64,000 bases of DNA, from positions 4,828,058 through 4,892,057 of the forward strand of contig NC_033637.1 in assembly GCF_001540865.1 (NCBI RefSeq). The letters run 5' to 3'. Source of the DNA: Ananas comosus (lineage: Eukaryota; Streptophyta; Magnoliopsida; Poales; Bromeliaceae). How positions within the stretch are numbered: the stretch's first letter is position 1; each line of letters starts with the position of its first letter. This document shows positions 34,860-45,700 of this stretch, piece by piece. The position numbers and the translations under genes were made by a program. The notes under the pieces are model-generated. The model made no database searches and was not told the DNA's origin. It was given only the letters and a program-made list of their open reading frames with translations.

Positions 34860-35400
34860 ACGGGTGTTTTCGACATTCTCCAACGGGGGAGTTATTACCT
34901 CAACGTGCCCGAAAAAAACGTTTATCGGGGATTTGTTTAAAATAAACGTTTTTATCGGGAGAGATTTTAAATAAACGTTTTTACCGGGACGGAGACGGTG
35001 CGGTCGCGGTGCAGTCGCGGTGCGCCCGTCCCTGACCCGGTCCATAAGTTCAACTTGTGCCACTAACCAAGTGGCACAGATTTGTGCCACTTGACAATTG
35101 GCACAAATCTCTGCCACTTGCTAAGGGGCACAGATTACATTAAGGACTACTCGCTGTGAACGCGCACTTATGTGACTTGTGCCAATAACCAAGTGGCACA
35201 AATCTGTGCCACTTGGTTAGTGGCACAAATAGAACTTATGGACCGGGTCGGGGACGGGCGCACCGCGACTGCACCGCGACCGCACCGTCTCCGTCCCGGT
35301 AAAAACGTTTATTTAAAATATCTCCCGATCAAAACGTTTATTTTAAACAAACTCCCGGTAAACGTTTTTTTCGGGCTCAACGTGTGAACGTGGTTTGTTA
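34860..35400. repeat. Long inverted repeat with arms of about 250 bp
   Basis: The left arm (about 34,872-35,125) and right arm (about 35,150-35,400) are near-perfect reverse complements, so both encode the same spurious peptide in opposite directions. Repeated AAACGTTTATTT and GTGCCACTTGG motifs occur in each arm. Read in corrected polarity, the outer arm has GGGCCATTTTTGCAAATAAA, a plausible transposon terminus. This is probably a fold-back MITE. Confidence 0.65.
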
Positions 35401-35857
35401 AAGAAAGTGAAGTGCACAAATGGGTGGAAGAATATATTAAACACTTAAATAAGAATAAACAAAAGGTAGTTTAATTAAAAAAAATTTATTATATCATTGT
35501 ACTCTTAATCAAGATCGAATAAAATTAACGAACATTTTCTAAGACTTAAAGCTGGATACAAAGATCACAAATTACTAACTATATATATTCTGATTAACTA
35601 ACATGGAGTATTCAAGCTTTATAACAACAACAAAATATAAAGAAGGACTATAAGATAACAGACTCTACTTAGGCACTTCACCATTTAAAATAATGAGTAG
35701 ATTTAATATTACTTACTACTATCAAATACTATTCGACGCTAATTAAGTTATTAATCACCTTGATCGAGGACTCTACGTATAGTACAACAGTTTACCTGTC
35801 ACTCTAGCAGGCTATACGCCTTTCTTTTTTTAATGTATAGGTTGATGGTATTTTCGT

Positions 35858-35858
35858 N

Positions 35859-35891
<33 letters not shown>
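35858..35891. repeat. N join followed by (TA)n run
   Basis: A single N at 35,858 followed by about 32 bases of TA. Block B (reversed) ends at the N and normal text starts after it. Low-complexity TA may explain why the assembly broke here. Confidence 0.85.
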
Positions 35892-35897
<6 letters not shown>

Positions 35898-36111
35898 GGC
35901 AATATACTGCTATACTCTTATATAAAAATTAGACCTGACAATTTCTACCATAACCGCTAATTACCAGTAAATTTACGGATATTGATATTATTTTTTCTTA
36001 CCTAAAAAATTATAGGTAAAACGAATGGGCATCTGTTAAGTGGTGGGTATTTTGGGCAACCCGCAAGTACCCATGGGTAGTTGCATATATTTTTCTAATT
36101 ATAAAATATAG

Positions 36112-36470
36112 GATAAACTTCAAATACTTCCTGTGGTTTCACACGTTCTCACTTCAGTACCTTGTGGTTTAAAGTGTATCAAGTTAGCCCCTATGGTTCA
36201 CACTTTCTCACTTTAGTACCATGTGGCTTAAAGTGTATCAAGTTAGTATCCTATGGTTTTATTTTTTTTTTTATTATACATTTCACTAATTATGTTACTG
36301 TTTTAAAACAACAAAACCGCATAACCACCACCTACCTGGCCGCAAGGGTATGAGAAAAGATGTTGACTAATGTGACCTGTAGGGACAATGAACCGTCTAT
36401 TGATTATCTAATCTGTCTATTTGTCAGGTCTAATAAAGGTTTTATTTTTTTAAAAAAAATAAAAGGCGAT
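36112..36470. mobile_element. MITE of the TAAACTTCAAATAC family, normal polarity
   Basis: GGATAAACTTCAAATACTTC followed by two tandem copies of a block containing TTCTCACTT, AGTACC and GTGGTTTAAAGTGTATCAAG. This family is widespread in plant genomes. Its terminus serves as the normal-polarity reference for three reversed copies in block A. A TIR-like second end was not clearly resolved. Confidence 0.65.
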
Positions 36471-36499
36471 AATAGTTAGTGAAAATCTAATAACATTTT

Positions 36500-37184
36500 G
36501 GGTGCGTTTGGTTCGCGCTATCTTTTAAAGATTCCTAATAATCCAATAGGAATAAAAAAATATGGCGGTGTTTGGCTAAACGCACTAAGTAATCTAGTTG
36601 GTAATATTGGATTCACTTGGGAATAAGATTCACCCCAAAGTACTAATCTCATTCGCTTGAGGGAGGGTGGGTATTCTCATATTAATGGATTGGGGTAATC
36701 ATAATATGTCTAATCTCTTTCTTTCTTCCTACCCGCCGGTTAATTGATATTATTTTTTTTTACACTCTAACCTTATATCTCTCTCTAAACATATTTTTCT
36801 CTCTAAAATTCAACTTTTTTTTCTCTCTCTAAACTAAGCTTTCTCTCTCTCTCTTTCTAAAATTTCAACTCTCTCACTCCTTCTAATTTCGACTATATTT
36901 TTCTTTCTATTTTTTTAATTATGCTCTCTCTCTCTAACTTATACTCTCTCTCCTTTTTTTCTAAAAAGATGTTGAAACTTTTGGTAACATTATCTAAAAT
37001 TAATTAAATAAATAAATTAATTAATTGTATATTTTTTTGTAATAATAAATAAAATGACTAATTAATATTACTGTGCGAACCAAACACAGAAATTTTACAT
37101 TCTTAGTAATAGGATGAATAGGAATAAGATTCTCGGATATCTTTTATTCCTAGTAATCTTTCATAATGCGAACCAAACGCACCC
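36500..37184. mobile_element. PIF/Harbinger-type MITE, copy 2
   Basis: TIRs GGGTGCGTTTGGTTCGC / GCGAACCAAACGCACCC flanked by the 3-bp duplication TTT (36,497-36,499 and 37,185-37,187). Same orientation and high similarity to copy 1 at 27,111. Confidence 0.85.
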
Positions 37185-37187
37185 TTT

Positions 37188-38935
37188 AAGGTATCTTTGT
37201 ACTGGAGTAGTCCAAGGGCGGCAGATGGGAGTGGAATTTCGGTGCAAGTGAAAACCTTCCTTATTTACTTTGATGAAAATGTGAAAAATCTTGGTGAGAT
37301 AATATTCACCCTTTCACTTTCCTATCCATGACTTTGCCCGCTATACAGGGGTCATCAAAATGAATAATTAAACAAAAATTGACTTTAATGAATCTACAAT
37401 TACTTCCGTGGGGCCGCGAATGCAAGTCCACGGTAAGCTCACAAAATTCAAATTCCTTTTGAATGTATAAAACTGAAGATATGGACGTCCGCATTTGTTT
37501 TGACATCAAAGTCGTAAGTTCATCCGAACTCCTACTTAGGGTAGATATATTTTTTTTCTTTTTTTTCTTTTTTAAGAATAGGTAGCGAGCTACCTGCTTC
37601 ATTCATTAAGCAAAATGAACTAGGCGAATATTTTGGAAGCAGCCAGGGCCTCCGTTGAAGGAAAGAGACAAAAGAAACAGAAAGAGAAAGAGAAAGAGGT
37701 AGAAAGCGTAACTAAAAGTAAATGCAGGAAGAAAGTCAGAGATGCTCCATCCAAGCTTTGGCAAGGGAGATGACTCGGTGAAGGGCCCGAGCGGCATGGG
37801 GGGCTGCCGAGTTGAAGATAATATATATATATATTTTCGCGAATTTGGACTTCAGTTGAAGTGCATTTTGAGTTTTTTGAGTTTAATTGGAGTTCAAATG
37901 AAAATGGTACTGTTTGTTTTTAGGACAGTAAAAGTAAAATTCTTTTAGTTCTGCCCTTCGTTTGGTAGTTGTAAAATAAAATTATTACATGGCCTCTTAT
38001 ACAACTTGATAAATAAATAAATTATAACATTATAAATAAAAATATAATATAATTATATAATTATACAAATAATAAATTATAAAAAAATGATGTAAATAAT
38101 AAATTATAATATAATAAAAAAGTTAAAAATAATAGAATTATAAAAGTTATAAATTATAATGTAAAGTCGAGTGGAAATTAAAACAAAGTGGGTTCTGCCA
38201 AACCCACGAGTTCCTCATTCTCCGGCTTCGCACTTGTAAACAGCTCCCTAAGCATGGAGTACGATTATTTGACTAATCTGAGAATCAGGTGGTTAAATGA
38301 TCGAACTTAATTACTAATTAGATCAAAGTCCTCCATTTTTTAATTTGTAGCGCTTAATTTGTTGACCCAGTTCTCGCGTGCAGGGGAGGGTTGGTGACGA
38401 CCCAACAAGTTTGAACACCACCATTAATAGAGTGTATGTGACGGCATATGAAAATTGATAATTTAGCAGTAATTGTTGAATCTAATGTCGGTTTATTTAT
38501 TTTAATTTTTTTAAAAAAAAATAGTTTTTTTTTTCTGCACTTGTCTACTCTTAAGACTGCTTCCTTCTCTATTAGATACAATCTGAGAAGCCGGAGGCAC
38601 GAACCTCTTGTTTGGATTCAGATCTCCAACTTAATTCCGTCAAGTTATCATTCTAAGTGACGAAAAATAGTTTTTTTTTCTGCACTTCTCTTCTCTTAAA
38701 ATTTACTAGCTGAAAATGTAGGCTTGAATTGTGTTTCATTTTGAAACCGACCCTTCAGCATTAAATGATCCGGTTGACATTTGTTTCTCTATGTTGGTGA
38801 TATATGATTTGAATAATAATTTCAGCTATTTGAATTAGAATATTTGTCAAAGTCACGACATCGTTAGTCGCTGGGGCATTTATGACTAAATGGAATGGAC
38901 ATTTCCATCAGCCGCAAAAATAATAAAGATTTTAG
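37188..38935. other. Intergenic, nothing recognised
   Basis: AT-rich, with a TA run at about 37,823 and a low-complexity stretch rich in AAATTATAA at 38,020-38,160. The short open frames have no recognisable domain. Confidence 0.5.
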
Positions 38936-41706
38936 ACTGCGTTTGGCTTGAGAACTAAATTTTGAAGAACAGCTTTATTTTATTCCCGATAACAAAAAAT
39001 ATTTTGGTACAAGATAAAATAATTATAAATTTATGTTTGGATGCATTTAGGAATATTCTAGAGGATATCCTTAGTAGCGATTGGATAAAAAGTGTAGAAC
39101 AATGTCTAAATATATTTTTAAAAATAAAATAACTAATTTATATTAGTATATTTTATATAAAATTACTTCATATAGTAATTTATAATATAATATTTTATGT
39201 AACAATCTAATTTAAAATAGTATATTTTATTATATATAATAATTTATTTTATGTAATAATTTATTTTATATAATTTATGTAGTATCCCTGGTGGCCAGCA
39301 GCTGCGGAATTACAGCATTTGAGACTTGTCGACACATCTGGAGAGTGCCGAAACAGGTCCGAGTCGCGTTGGCGCAAAATAGACGCAAGACGGGCTTGTT
39401 GCGACGCGAGAGCAGAATTTTAGCATCGAAATTTGCATATTGTCGATTTTCAGCAATGCGTACCGGTACCACACAGGGGAGTATCAATACCACAGTATAG
39501 AATTTCTGTTTGTTGCTCTCGGGTTGCGAAGACTGATGCGGGGTATCGGTACGGCATCGGCCTGATACCGGTACTCCAGGATAGGTGAGAGGCTGTTTCG
39601 TCTTTTGATGCCTCGTTCACTTCACCCTTATCCCCACTACTATATATAGGATAGAGAGAGGCTGAGGAGGAGTTTATTTTTGCTGTGCTCTCTCTCTCTA
39701 GTTCTTGACCGTGAGCAAGGTGGAGGCCTTGGGTGGAATTTGGATCCACGCCGACGTCGCGCCGGGGAGCCGTTCGAGTGCGTGGACGTCGTAGTTGCTT
39801 CGTTGGGAGGTCGGGCGAGCGCGTGGTTCCATTTCTTTCGATTTCCTGCCGTTGTCGGAGTAGCTTTGGAGGTGGGTTAATGATATGCTTACCGGATTCT
39901 ACGGATTTTCTCCTAAGTATAGTTTGTTGTCGACATGTATTTCCGCTTTTTATAGCATGTTTAGTAGCTCGATTCGTTGATTTATATTATTTTTAAATCT
40001 GAATTGGAGCGTAGAATATTAGCTAAATTATATATATTGGACTTAAATTTGACTTAGAAGAAAACTATCGATTCTACATCGTCATTTGCTCAAACTATCA
40101 GATTTAGCTCTAGGAGGCGTAGTTTGTTTGTATCGCCAAAGTTTGTGGGCTGTGGATACTCAGAATAGTGTAGAATGCATTTACGCTCGTACTGAGATGC
40201 CGAGTGTATTTTTACAGTAGTGTACAGACTATTTCGGATTGTCGGGTGCCGTTGTGGTTGACGGTGGACCCAGTTTGCAGTTTTTGCATCAGATTGTGTC
40301 GAGGGCATGTAGATTGTGGTTGTTCGACCAATGATACCTTTTTACTTTGATTACAGCATGTGAGAACCTGATTGAGCTCGGCAGAGACACATTTATATAC
40401 TCGGTTGAGTAGCACCCACGAGTGCCGCTCCGGAGTCGGGCTTAGTGCTTTTGTGTTGATGTCGGTTTGCCCTGTTTGGACTTACTCTCCACTGACGACC
40501 TAGCGTGATGGCAATTAGTGTAATTTCGACAGGTGGGACGGGCGTATTCACAGTCCCCAGAGAAATTGGGTCAGATATTGCATTTTCTACAGATAGTTAG
40601 TGTTAGATTGTGATAGTATAGTGGTATATAGCTGTAGATTTGTTCCAGCTTTCTTTACTATTTTTGAGCATATATCTGTAGAATCAGTGGGTGAACCGTT
40701 GAGGTCGATAGCGGTAACCACTGAGTACTACTTCTTTTTGCAGTAGTTTTCACACCCAGTGGTTGGAAACCTTTTGCAGAGCCTTCGTCTTCGGCTGCTG
40801 CTGTTGCTAATTCGAATCGTGAAAAGGGAGTCGCGAGCTAGATCCCTTCCCAGTTGCTGCTGACCTAGAGATTTATACCAGCTACAGGTAATTATAGTTT
40901 TTTGTTCTTATACATATGGATGTTAGTATCTTGCCGAAGCGAGTGTTTTTGTATCAGGATACTATGTATGTATTTGAACCGATGTTATTTATACATATTT
41001 TCTTTTTAGCAGCTTTATACTACTGGTTATAGTATTATATAATTACATATACAGATACAGATACAGCTATCGCTTCGTATATAGGAAAAATTCCTTTGTA
41101 TACGGCGGATTTGTCGGCGTGCCCGGAGAAACGAGTAATCCGGGGCGTGACAATTTATTCATAATATATTAATAAATAAAGTATAATACTAACAATATCC
41201 TTATAATTTTAATTAATAATTAGTATAAATTTCAATACAAATAAAAAATATATATAATATATGAAAAAATGATTTTATGTATATAATACTTAATATAAAA
41301 TAAAATAATTAAATATCAATATATACATGATAAAACTTAATAAAATAAAAAATATATCAAATTTAATTAATTTATATTATCTAAAAAAATTTAAGTATAA
41401 ATAATATTTATATTAATATATTTATTTATTAAATTTGAGCATTCATTTAATTTATTTGAAATTAATTAAAATAAAGTATAAAAAAATTAAAAGGCCAGAA
41501 AAAAAAAAAAAAAAAAAAAAAAAGAGACAAAATTGAGAAGTTCCAGCTTGTTCTCCATCAAAGGAGAACTAGGCTTAACGGGTTAGTCGGGAATAACCCG
41601 TTAAGCCCAGAATAAGGGGTTGTCCCATTTTGCCTTGTGTTTGGGGGGAACAAAGAGAGATATCCTGTTTTGTTCTAGAATATTCCTCCGACCAAACGCA
41701 GCCTAA
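38936..41706. mobile_element. Terminal-inverted-repeat element split by a solo LTR
   Basis: The left end GACTGCGTTTGGC (about 38,937) and right end CCAAACGCAGCCTAAA (to about 41,706) are inverted repeats around AT-rich arms. About 900 bp remain without the inserted solo LTR. A CCCGTTAAGCC-type inverted motif lies near the right end (41,571-41,610). The target duplication is uncertain (TTA against TAA). Non-coding. Confidence 0.5.
39278..41152 (+). mobile_element. Solo LTR (1,875 bp)
   Basis: Begins TGTAGTATCCCTGG and ends CCGGGGCGTGACA, flanked by the 5-bp duplication ATTTA at 39,273-39,277 and 41,153-41,157. No second LTR, primer site or pol sequence follows, so the interior was lost by LTR-LTR recombination. 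The large size and the GGGGCGTGACA end suggest a Gypsy/chromovirus-type LTR (inference). A TATATATAGG box at about 39,642 probably marks the LTR promoter and the orientation. Small open frames inside have no domains. Confidence 0.8.
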
Positions 41707-42707
41707 ATCTACTAAAAATTAATATTAAATTAAGTGAAATCTTCTGTTCATTTGAATGGAAAAATTAAACCAATGAAAAAAAAAATTAAAGCTCGAGAAC
41801 TATTTCAAAATGCGGCATATATATAACTGAGAGGGTCGGTCTCCACAATATTTTGCCGAAATTACGGTCCATCTTTTTTGACTTCCACAGTTTTTTCAGT
41901 AGAAAAAGATTAACATGCATGTAGTGTAGTTTTTTCTTGGGTTTACAGACTTTTTAGTTTATTAATAGCGATCTTATGATCACAAGTTGACCAAAACTTC
42001 GTTTCCTCATTTAAAATAATGTGTACGGAATGGTACGAAGGTACTACCAAGTCATATTCAAAATAAACATGCCCCAAAAAATTATGTATGAACCAGTCAA
42101 ACTATTCACACAGGAACCCAAACATACTCGAGCTCATCAAAATCTCCCTTCTTATTTCCTGGACAAATAATGAAGTTCCATGATAAAAATTGTTAAACTA
42201 TGTGAAATCACTATTTGTTTCTAAAATCCTAAATTGTTAGATATTTTGATAGACACGAGACACGAATTCAACTATTTATCTCAAAAAACTTAAGCCGTTC
42301 AAGAATAATGTTTTAATAATACTCTTTTTATACAATATTAAATAATATAAAATAATCATTTACCTCCAAAGTTTAAGCCGTCGGAAAATAGTACTTTTTG
42401 ATGTTTTATATCTAACAAAAAGCCAACAAAATGACAATACTCCAAATGCCATACAATTACATAGACATTAGTTAAAAGGGTGAATCCTTCCAGTAGCTTA
42501 TTACACAAGTATCTGAAATACAAGCTCGTGCCTAATTAAATAAGAGCAAGCAGCACCAGTAGAACAGTTTAGATAATACAAACTATTACAATCAAACACA
42601 ACATTTTCGTGGGAAATTGGGTCTCTAACAATACAACACAAGCAGGGAGAGAGTGTTGGCCCAAAAGCAGCAAGGATTGTGTACAGAGAAATACCTGCTT
42701 AATTACC
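41707..42707. other. 3' flank of the SEPALLATA-like gene
   Basis: AT-rich, with no gene recognised. The portion nearest 42,707 should hold the 3' untranslated region of the minus-strand MADS gene; no unambiguous polyadenylation signal was chosen. Confidence 0.5.
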
Positions 42708-45700
42708 TTATGCAAGCCATCCTGGCAAATAGTTGCTCACACTTGGCCCGGGAGTTGTCGCGATTGTTATTTGATCAGGATGGTACCTATTAAGTATGAA
42801 ATATTAAAAACTTTGCTCTTTGTCGGCTTAAGTTTTTATAGTAATTAGTTGTTTTACATAGTATCAAAACAAATTATCTCTATGTTTGAATCCCACGAAG
42901 CGCCAAATCTCATCTAACTATCATTTAATTCAAGTCCACATCTAAGCAAGGAAAATTTTTGAACATAAAATATGTTTCACACTACCCTATATGCACAAAA
43001 TGAAGGGTAATGTGTATGTCGTTCAGATAGAAGACTAGAGTGTGAAAGCTTGCTAATTGCTTTTGTTTAATAGCTGATCAATGTAGTGGATTCTGAATAG
43101 GCATTAAAAACGGTGTCAAGTTCGAATTAAAGGAAATCTATATAAATTTTCTTTCGCAGAAGTATATTAAAACATTGTATATTATGTATGAAGGTTTGAT
43201 CAAATTTGTTCTGGTGTATGCTCTATGCATGCAAAGAAATGTCAGAGTATGTTACATTTGTCTCTCTACGTGAAAATGGTTTGTAGACTAGTACCGGTTA
43301 GAAATCCAGATCCCTATTATATCCCAAAGGAAAAAAGTATGCCAATTCAGTTAACCTACTGTTTAATCCACATGTTATTTTCATTGGTATTATGATGAAT
43401 TGTTGACTATTTGATCAAACTTTGTATTCCACTTTCACCTGTTGTCAGCTTTTTTGAAGCATTTAGTGAGACTTTAATCATGGCAGAAGGAGGAAAATTT
43501 GTGAGGCAGTAAAATAAGCCTCAGTTTAAAGCTTATACTTTCGCCTGAAATAGAAGCTCAATGTAAAGCCTATTAGAATAGTGCTATCAAACAAGAACTT
43601 CATCAAACAATATTAATGCCTACAGACCCTACAGCAAGGCCTTCTTTTATTTAAGCTTTGACTACAGCTGCTAAATTAATAACACGTTTCCGAATGCGTA
43701 TAAATAAACTTACCCGATTTGGAGAGTGGGTTCACACTCGATAGGCTGGAAGAAGCCATCACCCTGAGGCTGAGCAGCCTGCCGGCCATAACCAACAGCG
43801 TGTGCGTTCGGATCCCAAACCTGCTGCTGACTAGCCTGGTTGCTCTCTTCCAGCTGCATGTACGTGCAAACCATCAAAATAATAATTGCAATAAACAGCT
43901 TAGATTTTTTTTCACATGAATATAGGCTAAATTTATGGTAAAATAAAAGAAACATATAACCGGATTTTAATTTGTGTTGAAGGGTATGGCACATGTTTTC
44001 CGTCGCATTCAACTGACAAGCTTAAGCCATAAGATTTGATTCGAATGATCTGAATCAATCATTCTTACTTTCATTGTTATATTTCATTAATGTACTTCGT
44101 CAACATTGATTACTCTTAAAGTGTCATGTGCACAATATGCGAATTCCAGAAGTACTATACAATTAATTCTTATGAAAGCTCTATGATTGTCTATCTTAAT
44201 TCGTTCACATCGACCGGATTCTGTCATTCATATTTAATCTTTTCTGAAACTTAATCATCAGCTTTTGTTTGTTCTCCATGTAAAAATGGCTTCATTGCAT
44301 ACAATGATCAATCAAATCCATTCCGCGAATCTCGTAAAGAGCAAAGCAGGTACTCACCCTTCTCCTTAGGCTTCTATTGGCCTCAGAAAGCATTTGCTCC
44401 TGCAGAAAAAGAATACAGTCCATTAGACTGGTATTCAAAATAAATGCCACTCAAAAACTATTTGAAGCAATACTATACCCTCCTCTGCAGGTCTGCCAGT
44501 TGATCAAGCATGTATTGGGTCTGCCAAAAGATAGAAATTCTAAGTCAAGATTTTACATTTCTTAACTTCTATTTTGCTCTCCGTTTAATGAGAAAGTTTA
44601 GAGAAGTAGCATATGATGAAAACTGTGTTATCAGAGAGACAAGAAATTAATTCTCATCATCAAGAAACAAGAAACAATGCTATTGTTGATCCCGGTCTTT
44701 AGTGAAAGAAATTTAAATAAAAAACAATATCGTGTAAGAAATAAAGTTCAACGTAAATATACGCGTGTTGATCTTATTTGTTTCAGTGATGCATCCAACT
44801 GTCGCTCCAGTTGCTCAAGTTCCTTGCTGCTGAGTGGGCCCAAATCCTCGCCAAGGAGATTTCTGAGGTTACATCGAGTTAAAATCATACAAATCATGGA
44901 AAAATAACATTTGTAGTATTTATTTTACTCACCTTTGCGAACGTTGCAGGGCCTCGACACGTGCTTTAAGTTTCAAGTATTCCTGTTGACTACTCTGTTC
45001 ACGACAACAAGGTAAGAGGGATTAGTCCTTTCATTCGGCTCAGATGATGGATTGGAGTTAACCATTAGCATGTTGGTGCATTCTAAATTTTGCAGAACAT
45101 ATTGCAACTCGTATAAACCAAATTCCATCTTCCTGTTTCCAATGCAACTCATGTAGAACTGATAAAAGAGTTTACCTTTCCTAGTTATAATATTAATTGC
45201 TAAAAGAGTTAACTTTTCCTAATTACAATATTAATTGTTTGTGTGTTAGCCCAACAATTGGTGAAAGAGATGTTCTGAAGCCTATATATAGGAATTGAAG
45301 TTTTCACTTAAAAAAGAAAATGGTACTACAGATTTGCAATAAGAAAAGTTATCCACTTTTTCTCATTGATGAATTGGAGTAAGAAAAATATAACCTACTT
45401 GACGTCAAAATGTAATTTGTAATTCCTACTTTCGAATAATAAAGTACGTTTTGGGAAAGAGTCATGTTAGAAATCTAGTCATTGACCTAGAAAATTTAAA
45501 GAGTTGCTAAGTTAATGAGTTGTGAGAAATCCTAAAAGTCATGACAGGGAGCTCGGGGATCATCTGAATGTTTATAAACAGTTAGCCTTCGAAGCATGGC
45601 AAGAGTAAGTCACTAAGCCAAGAACTTCTCTTATAACCATAAACCAAATCGATGATAATCTCCCTTAGTGTCTACTAAAATTGCAGTTTCTTCTTCTAAC

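Larger units (their letters stand above)
28400..35857. other. Block B: base order reversed without complementing
   Basis: Reading the printed bases right to left yields an intact 11-exon galactosyltransferase gene with GT-AG introns, which cannot be read in any of the six normal frames. Flanking text (for example 35,530-35,857 and the inverted repeat at 34,860) also looks natural only in that reading. The right boundary is the N at 35,858. The left boundary falls within about 28,380-28,440. Confidence 0.93.

Noticed and set aside
34857..35387. Two frames in opposite directions encoding nearly the same peptide
   Set aside because: Both come from the arms of one long inverted repeat and have no domain; the text polarity is also wrong here.
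39275..40415. Several frames of 66-99 codons
   Set aside because: All lie within the solo LTR and show no domain or conserved start.
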